A stretch of 64,000 nucleotides of DNA, taken from Gottschalkiaceae bacterium SANA. Its GTDB lineage: Bacteria; Bacillota; Clostridia; Tissierellales; GPF-1. Below the pieces are notes generated by a model. That model was not told the origin of the DNA and searched no databases. It saw only the letters and a list, made by a program, of their open reading frames with translations. The stretch spans positions 1,178,001 to 1,242,000 of the forward strand of contig AP028876.1 in NCBI GenBank assembly GCA_036323355.1. The letters run 5' to 3'. Both the position numbers and the translations under genes were made by a program. Shown one piece after another: positions 1 to 9,217 of the stretch; the first letter of the stretch is position 1; each line of letters opens with the position of its first letter.

Positions 1-5
1 ATTGT

Positions 6-34
6 TTGACAAGTGAAGCATGATAAATTATAAT
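6..34 (+). promoter_or_regulatory. Sigma-A type promoter of the TetR gene
   Basis: TTGACA at 6-11 and TATAAT at 29-34 are separated by 17 bases, a consensus housekeeping promoter. It drives the TetR-family gene starting at 85. Confidence 0.85.
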
Positions 35-66
35 CAAAACAGCGTTTCAAAACATTGTTTTGATTA
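31..66. promoter_or_regulatory. Inverted repeat, likely TetR auto-operator
   Basis: TAATCAAAACA at 31-41 and its exact reverse complement TGTTTTGATTA at 56-66 form 11-bp arms around a 14-bp spacer. The repeat overlaps the -10 box and covers the transcription start, the usual place for a TetR repressor to shut off its own gene. That the neighbouring TetR binds it is inference. Confidence 0.65.
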
Positions 67-84
67 CTTGTGTGAGGAGAATGA

Positions 85-711
85 ATGGCGAAACGAAGAG
101 AAGGCGTATATGAGCGCATACAGGAATGCGCGATGAAGGAGTTTCTAGCCCATGGATTTAAAGATGCTTCCCTAAGAAGGATTGCAACGAATGCAGAAAC
201 TGCAACGGGTTCCATTTACACTCGGTTTAAAGATAAGGGAGGGCTTTTTGACAGTCTTGTTGCGGAAAGCTATGAAGCGTTTAAAACTCATTTTGATCAT
301 GAGGAAACCTTGTTTTTTGCCGCTGAAAAGTATCGGAATATTGAAAGAATGATGGAGTTTTCCAATGAGGTCATGGAAAAAAACTTAGACATGATCTATC
401 AGTATCCAAGGGAGTTCAAGTTGCTTATCACCTGTTCGGCAGGGACTAAGTATGAAAATATCATCGATGAATTTGTTGATTATGAAGTTGAATCGACCAA
501 GAAATTTCTAGAAGTCATAGGCAACAAACGGTATTTGGCAGGCGAGATTAGTGATGAGTTTTTGCATATTATCAGCAATTCCTATTTGAATGGTTTTTTT
601 GAGATTATTCGACATGACATGCCTGAAGAAAAAGGGAGAAAATACCTCATGGATTTTGGAAAGTTCTATGGATGCGGTTTTTCGTGTTTTATGAAGAATG
701 AGATCAGCTAG
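85..711 (+). CDS. TetR/AcrR family transcriptional regulator
   Basis: A 208-residue one-component regulator. Residues 8-55 form the TetR helix-turn-helix: a first helix (YERIQECAMKEFLAHGF), then SLRRIATNAETATGSIYTRF with the typical G-S-I-Y-x-x-F recognition segment. The remainder is an all-helical ligand-binding domain with no recognisable ligand signature. The start at 85 follows GAGGAG at 74-79; the ATG at 81 is out of frame. A consensus promoter overlapped by an 11-bp inverted repeat lies directly upstream and suggests autoregulation. It precedes a pair of half-size ABC transporters, so transporter control is likely but not shown. Family is certain; ligand and targets are unknown. Confidence 0.9.
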   Translation: MAKRREGVYERIQECAMKEFLAHGFKDASLRRIATNAETATGSIYTRFKDKGGLFDSLVAESYEAFKTHFDHEETLFFAAEKYRNIERMMEFSNEVMEKNLDMIYQYPREFKLLITCSAGTKYENIIDEFVDYEVESTKKFLEVIGNKRYLAGEISDEFLHIISNSYLNGFFEIIRHDMPEEKGRKYLMDFGKFYGCGFSCFMKNEIS

Positions 712-735
712 TAAAATATACTTGACAATGAATGA

Positions 736-755
736 AACCCTGGTTTTCCAGGGTT
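736..755 (+). terminator. Weak terminator hairpin after the TetR gene
   Basis: AACCCTGG, a TTTT loop and CCAGGGTT form an 8-bp perfect stem just after the stop codon. The following sequence is A/T rich but not a clean T run, so termination may be partial. Confidence 0.6.
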
Positions 756-768
756 CAATTATTAGCCT

Positions 769-790
769 TAAGTTAGCTATAGCTAACTTA
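769..790. promoter_or_regulatory. 22-bp perfect palindrome, DtxR-like operator
   Basis: A perfect 22-bp palindrome centred between 779 and 780 contains GTTAGC-TATA-GCTAAC. The same GTTAGC-N4-GCTAAC core occurs twice upstream of the iron-uptake operon (9218-9233 and 9249-9264). It sits between the TetR gene and the two ABC transporter genes and may overlap a promoter (weak -35 TTCAAT at 755, -10-like TATAGC at 778). Binding by the DtxR-family protein encoded at 4951 is inferred. Confidence 0.65.
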
Positions 791-955
791 TTGGGAGGTG
801 ATGACCTGAGTGGGACTATTTGAAGTTTAATTTAGAGAGGTGATAAGGGTTTGCTTGACATGGAGGCATGTTTCTGAACATGTTTTCTATGCGGAGAACG
901 GATTTATTTGCCAAAAAACAATAATGTGATGGGAAGAAAGGTAGGAGGTATGAAC

Positions 956-2764
956 ATGGAAAAGAACAAAAGGAAGTCCTTGTTAAATCGATTTGCTCCC
1001 TATATGGGGAAGAAAAAAGTGTTATTGCCATTTGCTTTAGTATTGTCGGGCTTGTCAGCGATTTTAAACATGATCCCCTTTGTATTGGTTTGGTATATTG
1101 CAAGAGAGATTTTGTCAAATCCTGCGGGAAATCAGCTTTCAAGTGTAGGAACTTATGCTTGGCTGGCATTAGCAAGCGCAATTGCGGGAGTTGTTGTCTA
1201 TTTTTTAGCTTTGATGTGTTCACATTTGGCGGCATTTCGCGTAGAAGTTGGATTGCAAAAAGTCGGTATGGAAAAAATAACGAATATGCCGTTAGGGTTT
1301 TTTGACCAGTATTCAAGTGGTAAATTGCGTAAAATCGTAAATGATGGAGCTGGAACTACGCATACATTTTTAGCGCATCAATTGCCGGACCTGGCAGGAA
1401 CGATACTTTCACCTATAATTCTTTTGGTTCTTATCTTTACCATGAATTGGAGACTGGGGTTTGCATCTCTTGTGCCAATCGTGCTGGGTTTTATCACCAT
1501 GAAGTTTATGACCTCCACAAAAGGCAAAGAGTTTCAAAAGAACTATTTCGATTCTTTGGAAGAGATGGGTGCTGAATCTGTGGAATATGTCAGGGGGATC
1601 CCCGTTGTGAAGACCTTTGGCCAGTCCATCTTTTCATTTAAACGTTTTTACAATAGCATCATACGCTATAAGGAAATGGTTCATGCTTATACATTGCTTT
1701 GGCGTTCACCCATGTCGTTTTATACAATTATTATGCAGTCTGCCGCTTTTTTCTTAATTCCAATGGGAATACTATTAATTGGAAAGGGCGATAATATTGC
1801 CCTTGTACTATCTGATTACATATTTTATCTTTTGATTTCCCCGATATTTACCATGCTATTGATGAAATCCATGTACTTTCAGCAAAATAGCATGATTGCC
1901 AAACAAGCTATTGACCGGCTGGACAATCTGTTTGCCTATCCAGAAATGGAGTATAGCGCTAATCCCAAGCATGTGGATCATTATTCCATTGAGTTTAAGG
2001 ATGTTGCTTTTTCATATGCGGGCAGTAACAAGCGAGCGGTTGACGGAGTGAGTTTTAGGCTAGAAGAAGGGGAAACGGTCGCTTTAGTCGGAGCATCAGG
2101 CGGTGGCAAGACCACTATTGCCAGATTGGCAGCAAGATTTTTTGATGTTGATCAAGGTCAAGTGCTGATTGGTGGTGAAAATGTAAAGGATGTTGGAAAG
2201 AAAGAGCTTATGAATCATATTTCTTTCGTTTTTCAAAATACGCACCTATTTAAAGGGACGTTAAAAGAAAATATTGTTTTTTGGAAAAAGGATGTAAGAA
2301 AAAAGGATATCGACAAGGCAATTGATCTGTCTCAATCCAGAATGATTATAGACGAACAAAAAGATGGTCTTGATACAGTGATCGGATCAAAGGGAACGTA
2401 TTTCTCCGGTGGGGAACAGCAGAGAATTGCTTTGGCTCGAGCCATTGTCAAAGATGCGCCTATTGTACTCCTAGATGAAGCAACAGCCTTTGCGGATCCA
2501 GAAAATGAACATCTCATCCAAAAAGCGCTGAAAGAATTAAGCCGAGGAAAAACCACCTTAATGATTGCACATCGATTAACCAGTATAAAAAATGTGGATA
2601 GAATTCTTGTCATTGACCATGGGAAAATTGTGGAAGAGGGAAGTCATGATGAATTGATTGCGAAAGACGGATTGTATAAAACGATGTGGGATGAATACCA
2701 ACAGTCGATTGCGTGGAGAATTGAAAACGAAAAAGAGTGTAAGGAGGAGATAAAATATGCGTAA
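956..2764 (+). CDS. Half-size ABC transporter, permease plus ATPase (subunit 1)
   Basis: A 602-residue protein with six membrane helices (about residues 1-310) fused to an ABC ATPase: Walker A GASGGGKTT near 378, signature FSGGEQQRIA near 484, Walker B IVLLDEATAFAD near 502. The DEATAFADPENE form after Walker B is, to my knowledge, common in the YbtPQ/IrtAB siderophore-transporter clade, which has an exporter fold but imports iron-siderophores. I placed the start at ATG 956, seven bases after AGGAGG; ATG 950 is too close. It overlaps the next gene by 8 bases, so the two products probably form a heterodimer. A DtxR-like palindrome upstream supports an iron role. A multidrug or peptide exporter remains possible. 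Confidence 0.85.
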   Translation: MEKNKRKSLLNRFAPYMGKKKVLLPFALVLSGLSAILNMIPFVLVWYIAREILSNPAGNQLSSVGTYAWLALASAIAGVVVYFLALMCSHLAAFRVEVGLQKVGMEKITNMPLGFFDQYSSGKLRKIVNDGAGTTHTFLAHQLPDLAGTILSPIILLVLIFTMNWRLGFASLVPIVLGFITMKFMTSTKGKEFQKNYFDSLEEMGAESVEYVRGIPVVKTFGQSIFSFKRFYNSIIRYKEMVHAYTLLWRSPMSFYTIIMQSAAFFLIPMGILLIGKGDNIALVLSDYIFYLLISPIFTMLLMKSMYFQQNSMIAKQAIDRLDNLFAYPEMEYSANPKHVDHYSIEFKDVAFSYAGSNKRAVDGVSFRLEEGETVALVGASGGGKTTIARLAARFFDVDQGQVLIGGENVKDVGKKELMNHISFVFQNTHLFKGTLKENIVFWKKDVRKKDIDKAIDLSQSRMIIDEQKDGLDTVIGSKGTYFSGGEQQRIALARAIVKDAPIVLLDEATAFADPENEHLIQKALKELSRGKTTLMIAHRLTSIKNVDRILVIDHGKIVEEGSHDELIAKDGLYKTMWDEYQQSIAWRIENEKECKEEIKYA

Positions 2765-4493
2765 TTACTTACAAAACACATTTGCATTATCAGAAGAAGG
2801 CGCAAAGAATCTCGTTCGTGCAATTGTCTTATCAACGCTTATGAACTTAAGTTTTATGCTGCCAGTCATATATGGTTTTCAATTTTTAGACCAAGGATTA
2901 GGAATTATGTTGGGCGGTTCAAAGAAGGCAATGAGCAGTCTGGGTTATTATGGGATTGCCGCAGTTATTTCTTTACTGGCCATGTTTGTGATTGCATATT
3001 TTCAATATGATTCAACCTACACTAGGATCTATGAAGAAAGTGCAAAAAGACGAATCGGCTTGGCTGAAACCCTGAGAAAACTGCCCTTAGCATTCTTTGG
3101 CAAAAAAGATATTGCAGACTTGAGTGCAACCATTATGGAAGATGCAACGCAAATTGAGCAGTTGTTTTCTCATGCTGTACCCCAGATCTTTGCTGCTGGT
3201 ATCACTATTGTTATCATGGGCATCATGATGTTTATTTATAATTGGCGCATGTCTCTTGCGGTGTTCTGGGTAATTCCAGTTGCATTTATTGTTTTCTATT
3301 TATCGAGAAAATTTCAGAAAAAAGCTCACAAGGATATGTACTGGGTGAAGAGAGATATATCGAATCATATTCAGGAAACACTAGATTCGATTCATGAGAT
3401 CAAGTCTTATAACCGTGAGGAAGACTATAGCGAGACGCTTAAAAATAAACTGGACGGTTATGAATCGAGTCTAATAAAATCAGAACTCTTGCTGGGAACT
3501 TTTATTAATTGTGCTTATGCTGTTTTGAAACTGGGACTTCCGAGTGTTATGTTGGCAGGTGCCTATCTGTTAAGTCAGGGACTGGTGAGTCTTTTTACGT
3601 ATTTGGTCTTTCTTGTTGTTACAGCCAGGATCTATAATCCTATTATGGAAGTTATGGATAATTTGGCCTTGCTATTGTATTTAGGCGTGCGGATCAATCG
3701 GATGAAAGAAATGGATGGCATGCCGCGTCAGGAGGGTCGTACGATATTTGAGCCAAAGTATTATGATATCGAATTTAAGCACGTTGATTTTTCCTATATC
3801 GATGGTGTGCAGACCTTAAGGGATGTTAGTTTTGCAGCAAAACAAGGCCAAGTGACAGCTTTGGTCGGTCCTTCCGGAGGAGGGAAAAGTACGGTTGCTA
3901 AATTGTCGGCACGGTTCTGGGATATTGATAAAGGGGTCATTACCTTAGGCGGTAAAGATATTTCAACGATTGATCCTGAAACGCTCTTGCAGTACTATTC
4001 CATTGTATTTCAGGATGTAATCCTATTTAATTCAAGCGTGATGGAAAACATTAGACTTGGCAAGAAAGATGCTACGGATCGAGAGGTTCGAGAGGCAGCC
4101 AGACTGGCTAGATGTGATGAATTTATTGAAAAGTTACCAGAGGGCTATAATACACCTATTGGTGAAAATGGCGAGCGTTTATCCGGCGGTGAAAGACAGA
4201 GAATTTCCATCGCAAGAGCCATGCTAAAGGATGCGCCGATCATACTTCTAGATGAGGCAACGGCTTCCTTGGATGCTGAAAATGAGAGTAAAATTCAAGG
4301 CGCCTTGAGTGAACTGATTAGAAATAAAACTGTGTTGATTATTGCCCATCGCATGAGAACCGTATCTGGAGCAGATAAGGTTGTTGTGATTAAAGAAGGA
4401 AGTATTGAAGAGCTGGGGACGCCAAGGAAACTGCAGGCACAAGATGGTATATTTGCTTCGATGCTTAAAATGCAGCTTCAAGGTATATCATAA
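2757..4493 (+). CDS. Half-size ABC transporter, permease plus ATPase (subunit 2)
   Basis: A 578-residue partner of the upstream gene, starting inside it (ATG at 2757 overlapping the stop TAA at 2762). Six membrane helices are followed by an ATPase with Walker A GPSGGGKST near 370, signature LSGGERQRISIARA near 474 and Walker B IILLDEATASLD near 495. The N-terminus (FALSEEGAKNLVRAI, then NLSFMLPV) is of the type I associate with YbtP/IrtB-like subunits. Both ATPase sites look complete. A terminator follows at 4594, so the operon ends here. The transported substrate is inferred (siderophore or related), not shown. Confidence 0.85.
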   Translation: MRNYLQNTFALSEEGAKNLVRAIVLSTLMNLSFMLPVIYGFQFLDQGLGIMLGGSKKAMSSLGYYGIAAVISLLAMFVIAYFQYDSTYTRIYEESAKRRIGLAETLRKLPLAFFGKKDIADLSATIMEDATQIEQLFSHAVPQIFAAGITIVIMGIMMFIYNWRMSLAVFWVIPVAFIVFYLSRKFQKKAHKDMYWVKRDISNHIQETLDSIHEIKSYNREEDYSETLKNKLDGYESSLIKSELLLGTFINCAYAVLKLGLPSVMLAGAYLLSQGLVSLFTYLVFLVVTARIYNPIMEVMDNLALLLYLGVRINRMKEMDGMPRQEGRTIFEPKYYDIEFKHVDFSYIDGVQTLRDVSFAAKQGQVTALVGPSGGGKSTVAKLSARFWDIDKGVITLGGKDISTIDPETLLQYYSIVFQDVILFNSSVMENIRLGKKDATDREVREAARLARCDEFIEKLPEGYNTPIGENGERLSGGERQRISIARAMLKDAPIILLDEATASLDAENESKIQGALSELIRNKTVLIIAHRMRTVSGADKVVVIKEGSIEELGTPRKLQAQDGIFASMLKMQLQGIS

Positions 4494-4593
4494 CCTCTTT
4501 TGATTTGTTGAATGACGGGGGTATTAGGTTTTGTAAAAATACTCTGATTTTGAGATCACCAGAATTGCGAAGATTGAATTCGATAGAAATCGG

Positions 4594-4630
4594 AAATCAT
4601 CCTATTGTTTTACAGTGGGATGATTTTTTA
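4594..4630 (+). terminator. Intrinsic terminator of the ABC operon
   Basis: AAATCATCC at 4594-4602 pairs with GGATGATTT at 4618-4626, followed by a T run. Confidence 0.8.
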
Positions 4631-4950
4631 CTTACTTATTTTTAATTCTAATGAATTTTTCTTTATATTTATAATAGGGCTAATTATATTGAAGAAAAAT
4701 TTACCACTTTTGGAGGGGTACGATCTTCCGACTCATAAAATTGGGTTAATTGGAATGGTCAATGAAGTCACGTTTGGAATGACCGTATGTGTTATTATCA
4801 CTTTAGACAGTAAGTTGTCAATTTATGAAGATTGGTTGAAGCGGGAAAGATTGCTGAGACCTAGGTTGTGGCGGGCTATCTTGACACGAAAAAATATGTA
4901 TGCTAGCATCAAAGTGACCCGAAATGGTCGGTGTTGGGGGAGGTATGGTG
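4631..4950. other. 320-base region without a supported gene
   Basis: Between the ABC operon terminator and the DtxR gene. An open frame crosses it (from 4605) but has no ribosome binding site, begins inside the terminator and reads into the DtxR start region, so I do not call it. I found no clear -35/-10 pair for the DtxR gene. Confidence 0.5.
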
Positions 4951-5328
4951 ATGAGTAAGAATAATGAATCAAAGGAAATGTATCTTGAAGTTATTTACGA
5001 ACTTTTTTTGAATAATAAAGAAGTGCGGTCCGTGGATATTGCAGAAAAAATGGGATACTCAAGACCCAGCATTTCTAGAGCCATGTCTGTTCTGAAAAAA
5101 GAAGGATATGTGATTCAAGAGCCCTATGGAACCATAAGTCTTACGGAGAAGGGTTTTGAAACCGGGAAAAAAATATTGGATCGTCACGTGTGTTTGACGA
5201 AGTTTTTGCGTTTAAGCTTGAACATCGACAAGGATCTTGCTGAAAAAGATGCATGCCGATTCGAACATGTTGTTTCGGAAGAAACTATGGAGGCTATTAG
5301 GGTGTACGTGAAAGCAAATCTAAAATAG
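4951..5328 (+). CDS. DtxR-family iron-dependent regulator, short form
   Basis: A 125-residue protein: winged helix (about 8-65; VDIAEKMGYSRPSISRAM is the helix-turn-helix) plus the metal-binding/dimerisation domain, without the C-terminal SH3-like domain of full-length DtxR. With the start at ATG 4951 (seven bases after GGGGGAGG), the numbering coincides with diphtheria DtxR: M10, C102, E105 and H106 occupy the primary metal site. This Met/Cys set points to ferrous iron rather than manganese, since MntR has Asp8 and no Cys. H79 of the ancillary site is kept, but E83 is Thr and H98 is Glu. It lies beside an iron uptake operon and GTTAGC-N4-GCTAAC palindromes, its likely targets. Confidence 0.88.
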   Translation: MSKNNESKEMYLEVIYELFLNNKEVRSVDIAEKMGYSRPSISRAMSVLKKEGYVIQEPYGTISLTEKGFETGKKILDRHVCLTKFLRLSLNIDKDLAEKDACRFEHVVSEETMEAIRVYVKANLK

Positions 5329-5335
5329 GCATATA

Positions 5336-5375
5336 AAAAAAGGAGATCTCCCGTAATTTGAGCGATCTCTTTTTT
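5336..5375. terminator. Bidirectional terminator between dtxR-type gene and iron ABC operon
   Basis: A-rich arm AAAAAAGGAGATC at 5336-5348 pairs with GATCTCTTTTTT at 5364-5375 (one bulged G). A and T tracts on either side allow it to end transcription from both converging units. Confidence 0.75.
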
Positions 5376-5382
5376 CTTATGT

Positions 5383-6411
5383 CTAAAAGGAATGAAATTT
5401 ATGGATGTTGAAAGCGATGGTGTCTCCGATCTTGTTGCTATAGCGGTCAGGCGCATGGATGATTAGTTTGCGGTCGTTTGAGACCACTATATATTCGGTA
5501 TAGCTGCCTCGGTAACGGATGTTGCGAATGATACCCGTATGTTTTCCATTGGAGCTAATTTGGATATCCTCAGGACGAATTGAAATGTTCTTTCTTCTGT
5601 GACATTGTTTGAAGAAACGTGAGAAACCAGGTTCTTTAGCATTGATAATATTATTCTTACCAATGAACTCGGCGACAAAGAGGTTATCACTGTTGTTGTA
5701 GATATCCATAGGGTTACCTTGCTGCATGATTTTTCCCTTGTTCATGATCACGATTTGATCAGCGATTTCGAAGGCTTCCTGCTGATCGTGAGTCACATAG
5801 ATAGTTGTAAGGTTCAGTTGCCGTTGAAGCTCTTTAATTTCCTTGATCAGGGTGGATTTTAAATGGGCATCCAGGTTAGCAAGAGGTTCGTCCAGCAGTA
5901 GAAGGGCGGGCTCATATGCCAGAGAACGAGCAATGGCGATGCGCTGTTTTTCTCCACCAGATAGATCCGAGGGGTATCGGTTGGCATACTCGGTCATGTG
6001 GGTGATTTCTAGCATGTCGTGAACCCTTTTTTTTATGAAGGATTTCTTGTGTCCCCTCGCTTTCAAAGGGAAAGCAATGTTTTGATAAACGTTCATATGC
6101 GGCCAGAGGGCGTAGGATTGAAAAACGAAACCGATGTTTCTTTTTTCGGCAGGCATAAGGATATTTTCTTCCTTGCTGTAGAAAATATGATCACCAAAGC
6201 GGATGCTGCCGTGATCGGGTGTTTTCAGTCCGCTGATTGCGGTAAGAAGAGAGCTTTTGCCACAGCCGCTGGGGCCAAGCAAGACGATTAATTCTCCACG
6301 TTTTACCCGCAGTGAAAAGTTGTTCGTAATTATATTCTTCTTGGAAGTGTTGGTTTGAACTTCTTTCTCCTGATAGGAGATCCCTAGATTCTCGATGATT
6401 AATTCATTCAT
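5383..6411 (-). CDS. fbpC: Ferric-iron type ABC transporter, ATP-binding protein
   Basis: A 342-residue ATPase energising the permease encoded just upstream. Walker A GPSGCGKSS at 46-54, Q-loop FVFQSYALWPHMNV, signature LSGGEKQRIAIARS near 150, Walker B LLLLDEPLANLD near 170, switch His in YVTHDQQEA. The last ~100 residues form a TOBE-like regulatory domain (ISIRPEDIQI), typical of the FbpC/PotA group. Its ATG overlaps the permease stop by four bases (ATGA), so the genes are translationally coupled. With the FbpA-like binding protein and two DtxR-like boxes upstream, iron(III) is the best substrate guess; other oxyanion or polyamine substrates are less likely. Confidence 0.85.
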   Translation of the reverse strand: MNELIIENLGISYQEKEVQTNTSKKNIITNNFSLRVKRGELIVLLGPSGCGKSSLLTAISGLKTPDHGSIRFGDHIFYSKEENILMPAEKRNIGFVFQSYALWPHMNVYQNIAFPLKARGHKKSFIKKRVHDMLEITHMTEYANRYPSDLSGGEKQRIAIARSLAYEPALLLLDEPLANLDAHLKSTLIKEIKELQRQLNLTTIYVTHDQQEAFEIADQIVIMNKGKIMQQGNPMDIYNNSDNLFVAEFIGKNNIINAKEPGFSRFFKQCHRRKNISIRPEDIQISSNGKHTGIIRNIRYRGSYTEYIVVSNDRKLIIHAPDRYSNKIGDTIAFNIHKFHSF

Positions 6412-8114
6412 GTTTTTCCCCTTGAAGCAATTTTTTTTAACAATAAATTACCGGCAACACTTAATAAGATAACGACAACAGATATGGATGAAGTCATTTC
6501 AAGTCCGTAGGAATTTGACTGTATAGTAAACATCATGACACCTAAAGTTTTTGTGGTAGAGGTGTATAAAAGCAAGGAAATCGGAATTTCTTTTAGTGAA
6601 ATCAGGAAGCATATTAGAAATCCAGCCATCAGACCCTTTTTCATCTGCGGCAAAAATAGTTGGGTATATCGTTTTCTCATGGGAATGCCCATGGTCCTTG
6701 CGGCTTGATCTAGAGATGGATCCAAATTCTTCGACGCACCCAGGATTTGCTTGATGCAAATGGGAATAAAGAGGACGGTGTAGGTAATGATAATGAGGGA
6801 TCGTGTTCCATATAATTTAAAAGGTGGGTTAATCCAAGCAAACATGGCGGCCACGGCCAGAATCATATTGGGAACCGCGATCGGCAATTGTGCAATATGA
6901 ATGAGCTGTGATGAAATAAAATCATGCCGATAGGTATGGAAATAGACAGTTAAGCTCGCGATGATCGTTGCGGCGGTTGCACCGACAATGCCGTAGAATA
7001 AGCTGTTTAATAAAGGAATGGTCAGTAGATTTTCTTTTGAAAACAGCTTCAGGTAGTTATTGATCGTGAGGTTATCCATCGATAACGGCAAGCCCCAGCG
7101 TTTGAAAAATGAAGATGTAATAATGGTGACAAAGGGAACAATGATGGAGAATACAAAGAAGATCCCAAGGCAGACGAGGACTGGCTTGTGCCAAGGTCCC
7201 AAGGCAATAACAGACTGGTCTGAAGTGGCGGACGACGTTTTAATGGCATAATGTTTTTTCTTGATGGCCTTTTCAGACCAAATGAACAAGAACATCGAAA
7301 TGGCAATCAGCAGCACAGAGAGTACGGCAACGATGTTCAAATCAAGATCCGACATAGCGCTGAAGACACGCGTGGAAAGTACTTCTTTTCCAGCAGGCAA
7401 TGAAAGCTGGGCGGGTACGCCAAAGTTTGCCATGCTGCGACTTACAACGAGCAGACTGGTTGCAAGCCATGCGGGCAGGACTAGGGGCAGGGTAATGCGA
7501 AATAGGATCTGTTTCTTGTTTGCGCCGCAAACCTTGGCATTTTCTTCCAAGGTTTTACCAAGTAATTGCAATGCGTTACCCAGGCCGTAATAGATCAGTG
7601 GATATAGGTGCATGGCAAGAATTATAGCACTGGCTCCGAGCGTATAGGCGTTTAGCGTATAAGAAAAAGAAGAATCAAACAGTCTTATGATTCTGTTGAG
7701 ATATCCACCTCGGCTGAAGACTTCAACCCATGTGACGGAGAGAATATAGGCGGGAATGGTAAAGGACAAAAAAACAGAGAAATCAATTAGATTTTTATAT
7801 TTGAAGTCAGTTCTATGTCGAATCAAGGCCAATGAACCGCCGATTGCCGTGGCACTGACAAGTGTATAGGCCACCATTTTTACGGTGTTGACCAAAGCAT
7901 GATAGGTTGCCGGGGATGAAAATGCTACCACATAACTTTCGGTGCTGAAGACCCCGTCATGGTTGATGCTAGTCAGGAAGATCATGGCAATGGGATAGAA
8001 AATAAAGACCAGGAGTATGATTAACAGCAGAAGAGGGATTGCGCGATCTAGGCGGAATCCCTCTCGTAATATGCTGCTGAAGGGAAAATTAATGGAAGAT
8101 TTTTTGGTATTCAT
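6408..8114 (-). CDS. fbpB: Ferric-iron type ABC transporter, fused permease
   Basis: A 568-residue integral membrane protein with two homologous permease halves (about 1-290 and 300-568), as in FbpB/AfuB/SfuB. Each half carries an EAA-type cytoplasmic loop: ENAKVCGANKKQILFRITLP in the first and DQAARTMGIPMRKRYTQLFL in the second. These loops dock on the ATPase. It begins 26 bases inside the 3' end of the binding-protein gene, with GAGGAAAG some 13 bases upstream of its ATG. Gene order binding protein, permease, ATPase is standard for ferric-iron ABC operons. Confidence 0.87.
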   Translation of the reverse strand: MNTKKSSINFPFSSILREGFRLDRAIPLLLLIILLVFIFYPIAMIFLTSINHDGVFSTESYVVAFSSPATYHALVNTVKMVAYTLVSATAIGGSLALIRHRTDFKYKNLIDFSVFLSFTIPAYILSVTWVEVFSRGGYLNRIIRLFDSSFSYTLNAYTLGASAIILAMHLYPLIYYGLGNALQLLGKTLEENAKVCGANKKQILFRITLPLVLPAWLATSLLVVSRSMANFGVPAQLSLPAGKEVLSTRVFSAMSDLDLNIVAVLSVLLIAISMFLFIWSEKAIKKKHYAIKTSSATSDQSVIALGPWHKPVLVCLGIFFVFSIIVPFVTIITSSFFKRWGLPLSMDNLTINNYLKLFSKENLLTIPLLNSLFYGIVGATAATIIASLTVYFHTYRHDFISSQLIHIAQLPIAVPNMILAVAAMFAWINPPFKLYGTRSLIIITYTVLFIPICIKQILGASKNLDPSLDQAARTMGIPMRKRYTQLFLPQMKKGLMAGFLICFLISLKEIPISLLLYTSTTKTLGVMMFTIQSNSYGLEMTSSISVVVILLSVAGNLLLKKIASRGKT

Positions 8115-9192
8115 TTTTCAAACTTTCCTCGTTGGCCGTCGCGGTATCCCAATCAACTGAGAATACATTGACATCCTCTGGCAGATAGGTGTTTTCAATA
8201 TCTTTTCTGATACTGATGAAACCAAATTTATGCATAATGGTTTGTGCCTTTTTTGACAGGAGAAAGTTAACGAATTCCATAGACGTTTTTTGTTTTTGTT
8301 CGCTCCTAGAATCACTTATTGGGATTGCCACGGGTCGCTGTATGGCAATGACACCCTCGGAAGGCCATACGACACCAAGATGAACGTCAAATCCATCTGT
8401 TTTGCCCTTGTTGCTTAAGCGAACAACAGCATCATGGGGCGCAATGCCGAGGGCGAACTGGCCCTCCATAATGGTTGATGGAACCAATCCGTTGGATTTC
8501 ATCAACATGATCTCATTGGCTTTTAAACGCTTGAAATAGTCGATCTTCCTTCCTTCCAGTTCATACAGGGCAGAAGAAATGGCAAAGGCCGTTGATGATT
8601 GACTGGCATCCGCCTTAACAACCAATCCCTTGTATCGATCTGCTGCAAGCTCGGCGAAACTGGTAGGGGCGGCTTCTTCTTTTAGAAGCGAATTATTGTA
8701 CATAATAATGATATACCGCTCGCTGGCGAGGGCATAGTTCTTGCCCTGCCATAGATACTGATCCTTGACGTCCTTGCTGTTTTCAAGACTAAGGGGCATG
8801 AGTTTTCCGGCCTTGTCGAGCTTGTTGTAAACAAGAGGGTCGGATCCCCAAACTACATCAGCTTGGATGTCTCCTGCCTGGCTTTCGGTCCAAACTTTGC
8901 TGCGCAGCTGACCACAACTCATGATGGTCATATCTAAAACATCACCATGTTGCTCCTCAAACGACCCTTCAATCTTATTGATCATGGCTTCAGGTCCCGA
9001 GAGATAAACAAGTATTTTATTGTCGGCATCATTGCTTGGGAGGGCAGGTTCATGATCGGGCAAGCTTGTGGCTTCTTGGTTTGCAGCTGGTGCTGCATCA
9101 GTGGTAGGACTTGTATTCCCACCTGCTTGGGAGCATGCGGAAAGCGTAATAGCCATGGTAAATGTGATGGCTAAGAGTGTGATTTTTTTCAT
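8089..9192 (-). CDS. fbpA: Iron(III) ABC transporter substrate-binding lipoprotein
   Basis: A 367-residue extracellular solute-binding protein. The start at 9192 (MKKITLLAI) is chosen because AAGGAG lies eight bases upstream and a signal peptide with lipobox LSAC follows at once; the 9210 start has no ribosome site. The lobe sequence (DVVWGSDPLVYNKLDKAG, YNNSLL, SSSTAFAISSALYELEG-like segments) is that of FbpA/AfuA ferric-binding proteins, which would be lipid-anchored in a Gram-positive cell. First gene of the operon, with a promoter at 9274-9302 and two palindromic boxes between promoter and gene. Iron specificity is inferred from family and context. Confidence 0.85.
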   Translation of the reverse strand: MKKITLLAITFTMAITLSACSQAGGNTSPTTDAAPAANQEATSLPDHEPALPSNDADNKILVYLSGPEAMINKIEGSFEEQHGDVLDMTIMSCGQLRSKVWTESQAGDIQADVVWGSDPLVYNKLDKAGKLMPLSLENSKDVKDQYLWQGKNYALASERYIIIMYNNSLLKEEAAPTSFAELAADRYKGLVVKADASQSSTAFAISSALYELEGRKIDYFKRLKANEIMLMKSNGLVPSTIMEGQFALGIAPHDAVVRLSNKGKTDGFDVHLGVVWPSEGVIAIQRPVAIPISDSRSEQKQKTSMEFVNFLLSKKAQTIMHKFGFISIRKDIENTYLPEDVNVFSVDWDTATANEESLKNEYQKIFH

Positions 9193-9217
9193 ATGTAAAC
9201 TCCTTATCATTAAAATA

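Noticed and set aside
867-882. CATGTT-TCTG-AACATG inverted repeat near a TTGACA before the ABC pair
   Set aside because: Arms are only six bases and no properly spaced -10 follows the TTGACA, so I do not call it a promoter or TetR operator.
839-930. Short GTG-started frame before the ABC transporter pair, a possible leader peptide
   Set aside because: The start signal is only a weak AGAGAGGTG, there is no biased residue run and no linked terminator.
4605-4958. 117-codon plus-strand open frame after the ABC operon
   Set aside because: It begins inside the terminator hairpin, has no ribosome site, runs over the DtxR gene start in another frame and has no recognisable domain.
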